From Candidatus Accumulibacter propinquus (GTDB taxonomy: Bacteria; Pseudomonadota; Gammaproteobacteria; Burkholderiales; Rhodocyclaceae): 64,000 nucleotides of DNA. Of the stretch, positions 9,993-19,488 are shown in pieces (the stretch's first letter is position 1; each line of letters starts with the position of its first letter). The translations under genes and the position numbers were made by a program. Under the pieces are notes generated by a model. That model was not told where the DNA came from. It saw only the letters and a program-made list of their open reading frames with translations, and ran no database searches. The stretch spans positions 1 through 64,000 of the forward strand of contig JADKBU010000015.1 in NCBI GenBank assembly GCA_016714935.1, given 5' to 3'.

Positions 9993-12536
9993 ATGACGCC
10001 ACGAATCGCGTTCGCAGTTGTTTTTGCTTTTGCCTGCGGTGCTGCCTCGTCCAACGACGCAGCGAGCCAGGACCTTGGTTCCAACCCTTCAGCACGACCC
10101 AATTCCCTTTCCCCGCAGGCCGACGCCATCCAGCCAGGCCTGCAGGCCGACACCAACTGGGCACTGCCGGTAATCGAACTCGTCGCACCGACGCAGTTAC
10201 CGGAGACCATCGATCTCACGTCCGAGCCCGAGGAGCTTTTCCAGCGCATGCGCCAGGGCTTCTCGATGCCGAACATCAACAACGCGCTGGTCCTGCACCA
10301 TCAGCAGTGGTATCTGAATCACCCGGAGTCGCTGCGCCGGATGGTCGAGCGCAGCAGTCGCTACCTGCATCACATCGTCGAGGAAATCGAAAAGCGTGGC
10401 ATGCCGATGGAGCTTGCCCTGCTGCCGATGGTCGAGAGTGCCTACAACCCCACCGCCTACTCGCGCAGCCATGCTTCCGGCCTGTGGCAGTTCGTGCCTT
10501 CAACCGGCAAGCAATACAAGCTCGAACAGAACTGGTGGGTTGACGCGCGTCGGGACATCGTCGCTTCGACGGCGGCGGCGCTCGATTACCTGCAGTACAT
10601 CTATGATCTGCACGGCGACTGGCACCTGGCGCTCGCCTCGTATAACTGGGGCGAAGGCGCCGTCGGTCGCGCGATCAACAAGAACAAGGCCAATGGTCTG
10701 TCAACGGACTATCTGAGCCTGACGATGCCCGAGGAAACGCGCAACTACGTGCCCAAGTTGCAGGCACTGAAGAACGTGTTCAGCAATCCGAACGTTCTGG
10801 CCAACCTCAACATCCGCGGCGTCCCCAACCGGCCCTATTTCGCGACGGTCACCAAGACCGCCAATATCGACGTCAAACTGGCCGCCAAACTGGCCGAAAT
10901 GCCCGTCCAGGAATTCGTCGCCCTGAACCCGGCACACAATCGCCCGGTGATCAAGTCCGAAACACCGATGGTGATCCCGGCCGACAAGGTCGATACCTTC
11001 ATCAGCAACCTCGAAGCACACGAGGAGAGCGAGAAGCCGCTCTCCTCGTGGCAGGCTTACACTGTAAAAACGGGCGACAAGCTCGAACAGATAGCACCCC
11101 GCTTCGGGATGACGGTGGCCAACCTCAGGGCGGTCAATGGCATCAACGGCAAGATCAGGGTCGGTCCGGGGCTGACCCTGCTGGTCGCCGGCCAGGAGGG
11201 AACGGAGCCGGCCGAAGACGCCGCTCTGGCTGAGCAGCAGACGCTGGTGGTACCACCGCCGCGCCTCGCGCAGCCCGAACCGACAGTGGTGGCAACGCCG
11301 GTTGCGGTCACACGCACGCACACCGTGCAGAAAGGCGAAACGCTGGTCAAGGTGGCGCAGCGCTACGGCATGACCCTCGCCGAGATCAAACAACTCAACA
11401 AGCTGCGGGCCGAGCACGTCAACGCCGGCACCCGGCTGACCGTGGCCGCGACCGCGGCCGAGACCGGCAGCAAACCAAACAGCGCGGGGCAGCGCAATAC
11501 GCTGGTGGAGGTCGAGAACAAACACGCCGAAGCACGCAGCGAAGCGGTGGCCAGTGCCGCAACCCGCAGCCACACCGTCCGCAAGGGCGAGACGCTGGTG
11601 CAGGTTGCCAGTCGCTACGGGATGACGCTGACCGAGTTGAAGCAACTCAACAAACTGCGTGCCGACCAGGTCAACGCCGGTACCAGGCTCGTCGTGGCAG
11701 CACCCGAGGCAGGCAGCAAGTCGACGGCGGCGGCGCCGCGCAGCGTCCTGGCCGAAAACGACGGCAAGCACGCCGAGCCGCGCGGCGAGGCCGTGAACAG
11801 CAGCACGACGCACAGCGTACGCAAGGGCGAAACGCTGTTCCAGGTCGCCAGCCGCTACGGCATGACGCTGGCCGAACTGAAACAGCTCAACAAACTGCGT
11901 GCCGACCAGGTCAACGCCGGCACCAGGCTGCTGGTGGCAGCGCCGGAAAGCAGCAACAAGCCCACGACGACCGCGTCGCGGAGCACGCCGGCTGATGCCG
12001 CCGACTCCAAGCAGAACGCAGCACGGGCCGAGACGGGTCCGGTCGTCGCCACGCGCAGCCACACCGTGCAGAAGGGCGAAACGCTGGCCCAGGTCGCCAG
12101 CCGCTACGGCATGACGGTGGCCGAGTTGAAGCAGGCCAACAAACTGCGTGCCGACCAGGTCAACGCCGGAACCAAACTCGCCGTCGCGGCACCCGAAACG
12201 GCCAGCAAGCTGCCGCCGGCGCGGGCGCGCATCGACGTGGCCGAGGTCGAGAGCCGGCAGGGCAAGGGGTCCGACATCCGCCAGCTCCTGGCCAAGACGG
12301 AAACCAGGCCGGCCGCCAGGAAAGCCGACGAATCGGCAAACGAACGCGCGCACCAGGGCGCCAGAAAACCGGCCAAGCTGGCGCAATACACGATTCGCCG
12401 TGGCGACACACTGGTGTCGATCGCCAGGCAGTTCAAGGTCGAGAAGGATGACCTGCTGCGCTGGAACCGCATCCAGAGCAACGACATCAAGCCGGGGCAG
12501 ACGCTGACCATTCAACTCGTGCAGAACACGCTCTAG
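9993..12536 (+). CDS. mltD: Membrane-bound lytic murein transglycosylase D with six LysM domains
   Basis: Cleaves the MurNAc-GlcNAc glycosidic bond of peptidoglycan to leave 1,6-anhydro ends; acts in the periplasm. The start at 9993 is chosen because it opens directly into a signal peptide (MTPRIAFAVVFAFACGAASS). An in-frame ATG 42 codons upstream would add a non-signal extension. The 847-residue product has a family-1 SLT domain at about residues 120-290, with catalytic Glu148 in LPMVESAYNP and the downstream ASGLWQF and ALASYNWGEG motifs. It carries six LysM modules (YTVKTGD, HTVQKGE, HTVRKGE, HSVRKGE, HTVQKGE, YTIRRGD) joined by Ala/Ser/Lys-rich linkers. E. coli MltD is about 450 residues with two or three LysM, so this protein is greatly extended. 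It ends at a strong bidirectional terminator facing the yej operon. Confidence 0.93.
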   Translation: MTPRIAFAVVFAFACGAASSNDAASQDLGSNPSARPNSLSPQADAIQPGLQADTNWALPVIELVAPTQLPETIDLTSEPEELFQRMRQGFSMPNINNALVLHHQQWYLNHPESLRRMVERSSRYLHHIVEEIEKRGMPMELALLPMVESAYNPTAYSRSHASGLWQFVPSTGKQYKLEQNWWVDARRDIVASTAAALDYLQYIYDLHGDWHLALASYNWGEGAVGRAINKNKANGLSTDYLSLTMPEETRNYVPKLQALKNVFSNPNVLANLNIRGVPNRPYFATVTKTANIDVKLAAKLAEMPVQEFVALNPAHNRPVIKSETPMVIPADKVDTFISNLEAHEESEKPLSSWQAYTVKTGDKLEQIAPRFGMTVANLRAVNGINGKIRVGPGLTLLVAGQEGTEPAEDAALAEQQTLVVPPPRLAQPEPTVVATPVAVTRTHTVQKGETLVKVAQRYGMTLAEIKQLNKLRAEHVNAGTRLTVAATAAETGSKPNSAGQRNTLVEVENKHAEARSEAVASAATRSHTVRKGETLVQVASRYGMTLTELKQLNKLRADQVNAGTRLVVAAPEAGSKSTAAAPRSVLAENDGKHAEPRGEAVNSSTTHSVRKGETLFQVASRYGMTLAELKQLNKLRADQVNAGTRLLVAAPESSNKPTTTASRSTPADAADSKQNAARAETGPVVATRSHTVQKGETLAQVASRYGMTVAELKQANKLRADQVNAGTKLAVAAPETASKLPPARARIDVAEVESRQGKGSDIRQLLAKTETRPAARKADESANERAHQGARKPAKLAQYTIRRGDTLVSIARQFKVEKDDLLRWNRIQSNDIKPGQTLTIQLVQNTL
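11321..12192 (+). repeat. Tandem LysM-linker repeats within mltD
   Basis: LysM modules 2-5 begin near 11321, 11571, 11811 and 12060, a period of 240-250 bp. They share almost the same protein core (KGETL..VA.RYGMT...LKQ.NKLRA..VNAGT), whereas the first and last LysM are divergent. This looks like an internal expansion by duplication of one module plus linker. Confidence 0.85.
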
Positions 12537-12554
12537 GGCACACCGCGCTTCAAC

Positions 12555-12588
12555 CAGCAAAACGCCGCCTGCGGGCGGCGTTTTGCTG
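12555..12588. terminator. Bidirectional Rho-independent terminator between mltD and yejF
   Basis: A perfect 15-bp stem (CAGCAAAACGCCGCC with its complement) closes a TGCG loop. The A-run on one arm and the T-run on the other allow termination from both sides. It lies 18 bp after the mltD stop and 10 bp beyond the yejF stop, exactly between convergent genes. Confidence 0.9.
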
Positions 12589-12597
12589 CGCGCGAAG

Positions 12598-14613
12598 CTA
12601 GCCGTACAGGTGGCAACGCACGCTGTGCGTCGTCGACACGCTGGTCGTCTCGGGATAACGTGCGCTGCAGGCGGCGATGGCCTGCCGGCAACGCGGATGA
12701 AAATGGCAACCGGTGGGCGGTCTGGCCGGCGAGGGAGTTTCACCCGGCAGACGGATGAACTCCGGCTGCGCATCGAGGTGCGGGCTGGGGACCGCCGACA
12801 ACAGGGCGCGCGTATAGGGGTGCTGCGGCGAACGCAGGACTTCGTCGACCGTCCCCTGCTCGACGATCCGGCCCAGATACATCACCGCCACCGCATGCGC
12901 CAGATGGTCGACCACGGCAAAGTTGTGGGTAATGAACAGGTAGGCCAGCCCAAGGTCGGCCTGCAGGCTGGCCAGCAGATTCAGAATCTGGGCCTGTACC
13001 GAGACGTCGAGAGCCGAGGTCGGCTCGTCGCAGATCACCAGATCCGGCTGCACCGCCAGCGCCCGCGCGATCGCGATGCGCTGCCGCTGACCACCCGAGA
13101 ACTCATGCGGATAGCGCCCGGCAGCCTCCGCGTCAAGGCCCACCTGTTGCAGCACGGCGGCGATCGCCGCGCCACTGCCCTCTGGCGAATGCACCCGCAA
13201 GGCGCGCAGGCCCTCGCCGATGATCTCGCCCACCGCCATGCGCGGGTTCAGCGAGGCGAAAGGATCCTGGAAAATCATCTGCATGCGCTGACGAAGCGGC
13301 TGCAGCGCGCGCCGCGACTGACCACCGAGCACCTGCCCCAACACTTCCACCCGCCCCGCAGTGGCGGGCAGCAGTTGCAGGATCGCCTTGCCGACCGTGG
13401 TCTTGCCGCAACCCGATTCGCCGACCAGCGCCAGCGTGCGGCCACGCGCGAGTTCGAGCGACACGCCATCGACGGCGCGCACGTAACCGACGGTACGCTG
13501 CAGGATGCCGCGGCGAATCGGAAAATGCACGCACAGGTTTTCCACCGCGAGCACAGGCGTTGCCGGTGCCGCCACAGCCGCCGCGATGACCACAGGCGTG
13601 GCATCGGGGACGTCGGGCGCATGGCCCGCGCCCGAGCCGCCATTGAGGTGACAGCGGACGCGGTGAGCGACGGCCACTTGCTGCCACGGTGGTGCTTCCT
13701 GGCGACAGAGTTCCCAGGCATGCGGACAGCGCGCCGCAAAGCGGCAGGCGCGCGGCATCTGCGACAATGGCGGCACCTGTCCGGGAATCGTCTCCAGCCG
13801 GCCGCCACGCCGTGCCAGATCGGGCAGTGCGGCGAACAGCATCTGCGTATAGGGATGGCGCGGCGACGAGAAAAAGGCCGCGCGTGGCGCCTCTTCGACG
13901 ATCTGCCCCGCATACATCACGCCCACCCGGGTGGCCATCTGCGCGACGACGCCCAGGTCGTGGGTGATCAGCAGCATGCCCGTCGCGCGCTCGCCCTGCA
14001 GGCGCCGCAGAAGTTCCAGAATCTGCGCCTGGATGGTGACGTCGAGGGCGGTCGTCGGTTCGTCGGCAATCAGCAGACGCGGATTGCCGGCCAGCGCGAT
14101 GGCGATCATCACCCGCTGTTTCATGCCGCCGGAAAGCTGGAAGGGATATTCGCCGAGCCGCCGTTCCGGATCGGCCAGCCCCACTGCCGTCAGCAGTTCG
14201 AGCGAACGCGCGCGCACCGCCTGCCCGGCCAGGCCGAGGTGCCTTTCGAGCACTTCGGCAAGCTGCCGACCGACGGTGAGCACCGGATTGAGGCTGGTCG
14301 CCGGCTCCTGAAAGATCATCGCCATGCCGCCACCGCGCACGGCGCGCATCTCGGCTTCAGGCAGGCGCAGAAGATCGCGGCCGGCGAAACGCACTTCGCC
14401 GCCGAGCATCCGCCCGGCTGCCGGCAACAGGCGGAGCAGGCCCAGCGCCGTCGCCGACTTGCCGCAACCGGACTCGCCGAGCAGCGCCAGCGTCTCGCCG
14501 GCGGCGACCTCGAAACTGATCCCGTCGACCGCCGCGAGCAGCGAACGCCCGCTGGCAAAAGCGATCCGCAGATCGCGGACGTCGAGCAGCACGGCTTCTC
14601 CCTCCCGGTTCAT
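12598..14613 (-). CDS. yejF: Fused double ATP-binding subunit of a peptide ABC importer (YejF type)
   Basis: Powers uptake of oligopeptides through the two permeases encoded upstream. The 671-residue protein holds two complete nucleotide-binding domains. NBD1 has Walker A GESGCGKSA (about residues 46-54), signature LSGGMKQR and Walker B LLIADEPTTALD. NBD2 has GESGCGKTT (about residue 396), FSGGQRQR and LVICDEPTSALD. Each is followed by the Cys/Pro-rich oligopeptide-type C-terminal extension (CRFAARCPHAW; CHFHPRCRQA). The start at 14613 is chosen because it forms an ATGA overlap with the yejE stop. A longer upstream frame is possible but would run into yejE. It is the last gene of the operon and ends at the shared terminator. 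Confidence 0.93.
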   Translation of the reverse strand: MNREGEAVLLDVRDLRIAFASGRSLLAAVDGISFEVAAGETLALLGESGCGKSATALGLLRLLPAAGRMLGGEVRFAGRDLLRLPEAEMRAVRGGGMAMIFQEPATSLNPVLTVGRQLAEVLERHLGLAGQAVRARSLELLTAVGLADPERRLGEYPFQLSGGMKQRVMIAIALAGNPRLLIADEPTTALDVTIQAQILELLRRLQGERATGMLLITHDLGVVAQMATRVGVMYAGQIVEEAPRAAFFSSPRHPYTQMLFAALPDLARRGGRLETIPGQVPPLSQMPRACRFAARCPHAWELCRQEAPPWQQVAVAHRVRCHLNGGSGAGHAPDVPDATPVVIAAAVAAPATPVLAVENLCVHFPIRRGILQRTVGYVRAVDGVSLELARGRTLALVGESGCGKTTVGKAILQLLPATAGRVEVLGQVLGGQSRRALQPLRQRMQMIFQDPFASLNPRMAVGEIIGEGLRALRVHSPEGSGAAIAAVLQQVGLDAEAAGRYPHEFSGGQRQRIAIARALAVQPDLVICDEPTSALDVSVQAQILNLLASLQADLGLAYLFITHNFAVVDHLAHAVAVMYLGRIVEQGTVDEVLRSPQHPYTRALLSAVPSPHLDAQPEFIRLPGETPSPARPPTGCHFHPRCRQAIAACSARYPETTSVSTTHSVRCHLYG

Positions 14614-16058
14614 GCCGACCCCACCAGGCGTGGATCGAAAGCGTCGCGTACGGCGTCGGCCAACAGGTTCGCGGCCAGGACCAGGATGAACATGAAGACG
14701 AAAGCGGCGGCCAGCGACCACCACACCATCGGTTCGCGGGCCAGTTCCATGCGTGCATTGTTGATCATCGTGCCGAAGCTGATCATCGTCGGATCGACCC
14801 CGATGCCGACATAGGACAGCACCGCTTCGGCCAGCACCAGGCTCGAAAAATCCATCACCAGGGCGATGATCACGATATGCATCAGGTTGGGCAGGATGTG
14901 GCGGGCGATGATCCGCAGGTCGGAGACACCGAAAGCCTGCGCCGCCTGGATGTACTCGAGTTCACGGAGCTTCAGCGTCTCGCCGCGCAACAAGCGACAC
15001 AGACCGGTCCAGCTGGTCACCCCGAGGATGCAGCACAGCGCCAGCAGGCGCATGTCGGCACGCTCGGCGGCGGTGGCAAACCATTCCGGATGTGTGTCGA
15101 TCAGCACCTGCATCATCAGCACGGCGGCGGCGATCAGCAGCACGCCCGGGATCGAACTCAGCGTCGTATACAGATACTGGATCAGGTCATCGACCCAGCC
15201 CCGGAAGTAGCCGGCCAGCACCCCCAGGAAGATCGACAGCGGCAACATCACCAGCGTCGTCACCAGGCCGATGACCAGCGCCGTGCGCACGCTCTTGAGC
15301 ACCTGATAGAGCACGTCCTGGCCGACCTTGTCGGTGCCGAGAACGTGGTAATCGGCCGCGAGGATCAGCAACGGCAAGGCAAACAGCAACAGCAGGCCGA
15401 GCGCGGCGAGCACCGCATTGCACGCAAAATCGCTTTCGTTGCGCCAGATGCGCCGCCACGCCGCGAGATGCGAGCAGGCTTCGGCGCGTGCCAGGGCGGC
15501 CGCCGTTGCCGCCGCCAGCGCCCACCAGACGAGGAGCGCCAGTCCGAGCGCGCACAGCAGGCGCATGCCGACATCGGCATCACGCCGTGCCTCGTCGGCA
15601 CCCAGATGGGTGCCGGCATGCTTCAGGCGCGGGTACTCGCGCACTTGACGAAGCTCGCCGTCGGCAGTACGCGTCTCGATCGATTCCTTGGCGTAGGCAC
15701 GCGTCGCCAGCGGTTCGGAATAGGTCTTCTCGGTACGCGTGCGCAGCGAGCTCAGCAGGCCGTCGAGCACCGACAACACCTCGACGGCATAGGCCACCGG
15801 CGGCTGCCCGTCGGGGGCGACGCCCGGCACTGCCGCGGCTTCGAGGCGCGGCCGATAGTGGATCGAATCAAGTAGCCCGACGCAGACGAAGGCCAGCAGG
15901 ATCGTCGCCGACGCCATCCCGGCGCGACTGCGGCCGACTCGCCGCCAGGCGGCGCGCAGCAGCGGATTGCTCGCCGACAGCCAGCCGCTCCCGAGCACGC
16001 CGACCACCAGCATCCAGATCAGGACATCGGACCAGAGAATGACCGGAAGGAAATCCAT
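14610..16058 (-). CDS. yejE: Peptide ABC transporter inner-membrane permease (YejE/OppC type)
   Basis: A transmembrane subunit of the same importer. The C-terminal ~270 residues form a normal binding-protein-dependent permease domain. It includes the HVLGTDKVGQDV entry motif and the EAA-like loop EYIQAAQAFGVSDLRIIARHI, which docks to the ATPase. The protein is 482 residues, longer than the ~340 of E. coli YejE. The extra part is an N-terminal region with one TM segment (about 50-70), roughly 100 charged residues likely to be periplasmic, and further TM segments. Its start overlaps the yejB stop by one base and its stop overlaps the yejF start by four, implying translational coupling. Confidence 0.9.
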   Translation of the reverse strand: MDFLPVILWSDVLIWMLVVGVLGSGWLSASNPLLRAAWRRVGRSRAGMASATILLAFVCVGLLDSIHYRPRLEAAAVPGVAPDGQPPVAYAVEVLSVLDGLLSSLRTRTEKTYSEPLATRAYAKESIETRTADGELRQVREYPRLKHAGTHLGADEARRDADVGMRLLCALGLALLVWWALAAATAAALARAEACSHLAAWRRIWRNESDFACNAVLAALGLLLLFALPLLILAADYHVLGTDKVGQDVLYQVLKSVRTALVIGLVTTLVMLPLSIFLGVLAGYFRGWVDDLIQYLYTTLSSIPGVLLIAAAVLMMQVLIDTHPEWFATAAERADMRLLALCCILGVTSWTGLCRLLRGETLKLRELEYIQAAQAFGVSDLRIIARHILPNLMHIVIIALVMDFSSLVLAEAVLSYVGIGVDPTMISFGTMINNARMELAREPMVWWSLAAAFVFMFILVLAANLLADAVRDAFDPRLVGSA

Positions 16059-17035
16059 CAGTTGAAGCGAATCCGCGGGTCGACAAAAGTGTAGGAAAGA
16101 TCGGTGAGGATCAGTCCGACGATGTACAGCACCGAGCCGATGAAGACCATCGCACGCACGACGGCGAAGTCCTGGGCATTGATCGCGTCGATGGTGTAAC
16201 TGCCCAGTCCGGGGATGCCGAAGAACGACTCGGTGAGCAGCGAGCCCATGAACAGCAGTGGAATGACGACCACGACGCCGGTCAGGATCGGAATCAGCGC
16301 ATTGCGCAGGACGTGCCGAAACAGTACGGTCACCTCGGAAAGCCCCTTGGCGCGCGCGGTGCGGACATAGTCGCGCGAAACTTCCTCAAGGAAGATCGTG
16401 CGATACCAGCGCGTCGAAGAACCGATGCCCGAGACGACGCCGATGGCCACCGGCAGGATCAGGAACTTCCAGGCATCGAGGCCGCCGCCATAGCCCGAGA
16501 TCGGCACCAGCTTCCAGATCTTGCTGACCAGATACTGGCCACCGATGATGTAGAACAGGCCGGAGATCGACATCATCGCCACGCACAGCACGACGCCCCA
16601 GAAGTCGAGATAACTGGCGCGAAAGAAGGTCAGCAGCAGGGCCAACGAGATGGTCACCAGCAGGCCGAGGAGGAAGGTCGGCAGCGCAATGGCCAGCGAA
16701 GGCCCCATCCGCGACGCAATCTCCCTGGCGATGTCGCGCCCGTCTTCGGCGCGCCCGAAATCGCCGGCGAACATGCGCGCCGATTTGGCAAAGAAAATGG
16801 TATCGGTGAGCATGGCGCTGCCGGCAGCCGACTGGTTGATGAACAATGGCTTGTCGTAACCGCGTTCGCTTTTCCAGCGGGCGATCGCTTCCGGCGTCAC
16901 CCGCTTGACGCCGAGCTGCATGCGCGCCATGTCGTCCGGCGTGTTGACCACGAAAAACAGCGCGAAGGTGATCAGGTTCACGCCGATCAGGATCGGTAGC
17001 GCGTAGAGCAGGCGACGGACGAGGTAGGCTAGCAT
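16058..17035 (-). CDS. yejB: Peptide ABC transporter inner-membrane permease (YejB/DppB type)
   Basis: Partner permease of YejE. The start at 17035 (MLAYLVRRLLYALP) is the canonical beginning of DppB/OppB-type permeases; a 49-residue upstream extension in the same frame has no family support. The 325-residue product has the expected TM segments and the docking loop DYVRTARAKGLSEVTVLFRHVLRNALIP. The conserved C-terminal stretch (FGIPGLGSYTIDAI, then D..FV.....ILTDLSYTFVDPRI) is present. It sits 109 bp downstream of the binding-protein gene, and the yejE start overlaps its stop by one base. Confidence 0.92.
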   Translation of the reverse strand: MLAYLVRRLLYALPILIGVNLITFALFFVVNTPDDMARMQLGVKRVTPEAIARWKSERGYDKPLFINQSAAGSAMLTDTIFFAKSARMFAGDFGRAEDGRDIAREIASRMGPSLAIALPTFLLGLLVTISLALLLTFFRASYLDFWGVVLCVAMMSISGLFYIIGGQYLVSKIWKLVPISGYGGGLDAWKFLILPVAIGVVSGIGSSTRWYRTIFLEEVSRDYVRTARAKGLSEVTVLFRHVLRNALIPILTGVVVVIPLLFMGSLLTESFFGIPGLGSYTIDAINAQDFAVVRAMVFIGSVLYIVGLILTDLSYTFVDPRIRFN

Positions 17036-17144
17036 GGTTGGCGAATATACCTCAACGCTTGCCCGGGGGCGGCTGCCGCATGCACCAGATCGTGCCGCAG
17101 CGCATCCCGAGGCGACGCCACACGATCGAGGATCGGCGAGCGCA

Positions 17145-19307
17145 TCAGCGGGCCGTACTGCGCTCGCGGCGACGATAGGCAATCGCCGCCGGCAGGATCA
17201 CCGCCACGAGCAGCGCCGCCGCCGCCGCCAGCGGCCAGAGCACCGGCCGATTCCATTCCTGCCGCAAGCGCTGCCGCTCGGCGACGTCGATGCGCTGGTA
17301 CTTGAGAATGTTGTGCCCCACCTCGGTCGGCTTGCGGTTGCGCAGCCAGACATGGCTCAGCGTATAGCTCGTCGGATGAAAACCGTAGATCCACGGCGCA
17401 TCATGCTGCAGCAGCGTGATCGCCTGACGGATGATCGCCAGGCGATCGACGCCGCGCGGACCTTCGCTCTCCATGTTCTTCATCTGCTCGAAGAGCCGGT
17501 CGAATTCCGGATTGGCGTAGTTGGAGGCGTTTTCCCCACCCTTGGCCACCTTGCCTTCAGGACCGGCGAGCAGGAACAGGAAGTTCTCCGGATCGGGATA
17601 GTCGGCGTTCCAGCCGAGATAGTAGAGCTGCACCGCGCCCTTGCGGACCTTGTCCTGGAAGCGGTTGAAGTCGGTCGAGCGGACCACCAGCTGGATGTCG
17701 AGCTTGGCGAACTGGCGCGTCAGCCAGTCCAGCCGCGACTTGTCGCCCATGCCGCCGCTGGTGGTGTCGAGGTTCAGGACCAGCGGCTCACCGGTCGTGG
17801 CATGCCGCCCATTCGGCCAGCCGGCTTCGGCCAGCAGTTGCTTGGCGACCGCCAGCGGCTTGCGCCGCGCCTGTCCATCGACCCAGTCATAGACCACCGG
17901 ATTGCTGCCCGCGGCCCCTTCGAGATAGCCGAAGATGCCCGGCGGCAGCGGGCTCGAAGCGGCGATGCCGCGCCCATTCATGAAGATCGAGATGAACTCC
18001 TCCTGGTCGATGGCGATCGACAGCGCCTGCCGCAGCCTGGTCGGTTGTTCCGCCAGGCCGCCGACGACCGGATCGAGCATGTTGAAGCCCATGTAGAAGA
18101 TCGACGCGCGCACACTGGTCAACAGGCGAATCCCCTTCGCGCGCATCTCGTCGGTCAACTGCACGTCACCGCCGACGCCGAGCCGTACCGCCTGATCGAA
18201 ACTGTCGGAGGAAATTCCCGAGGCATCGTAGTAGCCCTGCAGGAACTTGTTCCAGTACGGAATGCTCTCCTTCTCGCGCGAGAAGACCGCCTTGTCGATG
18301 AACGGCAGCGACTGGCCGCAGTCGGCCAGCAGCCCGTCCGCCTGGTCTTCGGGCTCGCCGTGGCAGGGATAGGTCTCGCCGTGGAAGTTCGGATTACGTT
18401 CGAGAACCATGCGGCTGTTGGGATTGTTCTGGGTGAGCATGAACGGACCGGTACCCACCGGATACCAGTCAAGCGTCAGGTTCTTCGCGGCCATCCCGGG
18501 CTGGTGGTAGAAGCGGTCGACCTCGCGCGGCACCGGGGCGAAGAAGGGCATCGCCAGCCAGTACACGAACTGTGGATACTTGCCGCGCAGCGTGATGCGA
18601 TACGTGTAGCGGTCGACGCGTGTCACGCCGCTGAGCGGGAAGCGGTCGAGATCCAGCCAGTCGCCGGGCGGCAGGTCCCTGGCAGCCGCCTGCAGCGCCG
18701 TGCCGAGTTCGCGCAGGCCGACGATGCGCTCGGCCATCATGCTGAAGATCGGCGAGTGCAGGCGGGGATGCGCGAGGCGCTTGATCTCGTAGATGTAGTC
18801 GTCGGCGATCAGCTCGCGGCTGCCGGTGCGCGCAAAATCGGCGATCGTCTCGATGCCGCGCAGCGCCTCGCGCTGGCCGGACCCCTCGCCGGGCGGCGCA
18901 CCGGCGTCACCGGCAAAAGCCGGATGCGGCTGGTAGCGGATGCCCGGACGAATGCGGATCTCGTAGACACTGTGCGCGATTTCGGCAACCGGCGCGTCGG
19001 CAGACAGTTCGCGGCCTTGCCCGTCGTAGTAGCGCGGCACCGGCACCGCCTCGCTGGTCAGGGGGATCAGCGTATAGGGCCGCTGCAGGTAATGGTATTG
19101 CAGCGGTGGCTCGTACACCTGCGCGGTGAAGGTGATTTCGTCCTCGGTGTACGACTGCACCGGGTCGAGATGCTTGGGACGCTCGGAAAAGGCGGCGTAG
19201 AGGATGTTCCTGCCGCGCTCGGCGCTCGGGTACGGATCGTTCTGCTCGCTCCCGCAGGCAGTCAGCAGGAGCAGCAGCGACAGGAAGACGAGACGAAAAA
19301 CGAGCAT
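17145..19307 (-). CDS. yejA: Oligopeptide-binding lipoprotein (SBP family 5, YejA type)
   Basis: Captures peptides in the periplasm for the permeases downstream. The start at 19307 gives a lipoprotein signal peptide with lipobox LTAC (MLVFRLVFLSLLLLLTACGS), so the mature protein should be lipid-anchored at the Cys. The 46 codons further upstream do not resemble a signal and are excluded. Family-5 features include PKHLDPVQSYTEDE near the N-terminus, YPVGTGPFMLTQN and LFLLAGPEGK. The C-terminus ends in a predicted TM helix (LAAAAALLVAVILPAAIAYRR), unusual for this family. At 720 residues it is longer than E. coli YejA (~600). It is the first gene of a four-gene importer operon. Confidence 0.9.
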   Translation of the reverse strand: MLVFRLVFLSLLLLLTACGSEQNDPYPSAERGRNILYAAFSERPKHLDPVQSYTEDEITFTAQVYEPPLQYHYLQRPYTLIPLTSEAVPVPRYYDGQGRELSADAPVAEIAHSVYEIRIRPGIRYQPHPAFAGDAGAPPGEGSGQREALRGIETIADFARTGSRELIADDYIYEIKRLAHPRLHSPIFSMMAERIVGLRELGTALQAAARDLPPGDWLDLDRFPLSGVTRVDRYTYRITLRGKYPQFVYWLAMPFFAPVPREVDRFYHQPGMAAKNLTLDWYPVGTGPFMLTQNNPNSRMVLERNPNFHGETYPCHGEPEDQADGLLADCGQSLPFIDKAVFSREKESIPYWNKFLQGYYDASGISSDSFDQAVRLGVGGDVQLTDEMRAKGIRLLTSVRASIFYMGFNMLDPVVGGLAEQPTRLRQALSIAIDQEEFISIFMNGRGIAASSPLPPGIFGYLEGAAGSNPVVYDWVDGQARRKPLAVAKQLLAEAGWPNGRHATTGEPLVLNLDTTSGGMGDKSRLDWLTRQFAKLDIQLVVRSTDFNRFQDKVRKGAVQLYYLGWNADYPDPENFLFLLAGPEGKVAKGGENASNYANPEFDRLFEQMKNMESEGPRGVDRLAIIRQAITLLQHDAPWIYGFHPTSYTLSHVWLRNRKPTEVGHNILKYQRIDVAERQRLRQEWNRPVLWPLAAAAALLVAVILPAAIAYRRRERSTAR

Positions 19308-19418
19308 GGGCGGCAGTGTAGCGCGAAGTTCGGCGGTTTTGGTCCGGTGGCGATGCCCTGGCTTTCGGCAGGTACGCGCGGGCGTGACAACGATCGTCGA
19401 GGCGCCGATCGAATCCTT

Positions 19419-19424
19419 TATAAT
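19419..19424 (+). promoter_or_regulatory. Probable -10 element of fabI
   Basis: A perfect TATAAT lies 65 bp upstream of the fabI start, in the divergent gap between fabI and the yej operon. The -35 region at the right spacing is weak (CGTCGA), so the promoter is plausible but not certain. Confidence 0.4.
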
Positions 19425-19488
19425 GCTGGGGTTAAGCTGGTCCACACCAGATACTTCAACACCAGCCCATTTTCGTTACGGAGAACCC

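Noticed and set aside
12583..14814. A 743-codon open frame on the + strand
   Set aside because: Antisense to yejF, whose two Walker A/B sets are unmistakable; GC-rich codon bias leaves the opposite strand open.
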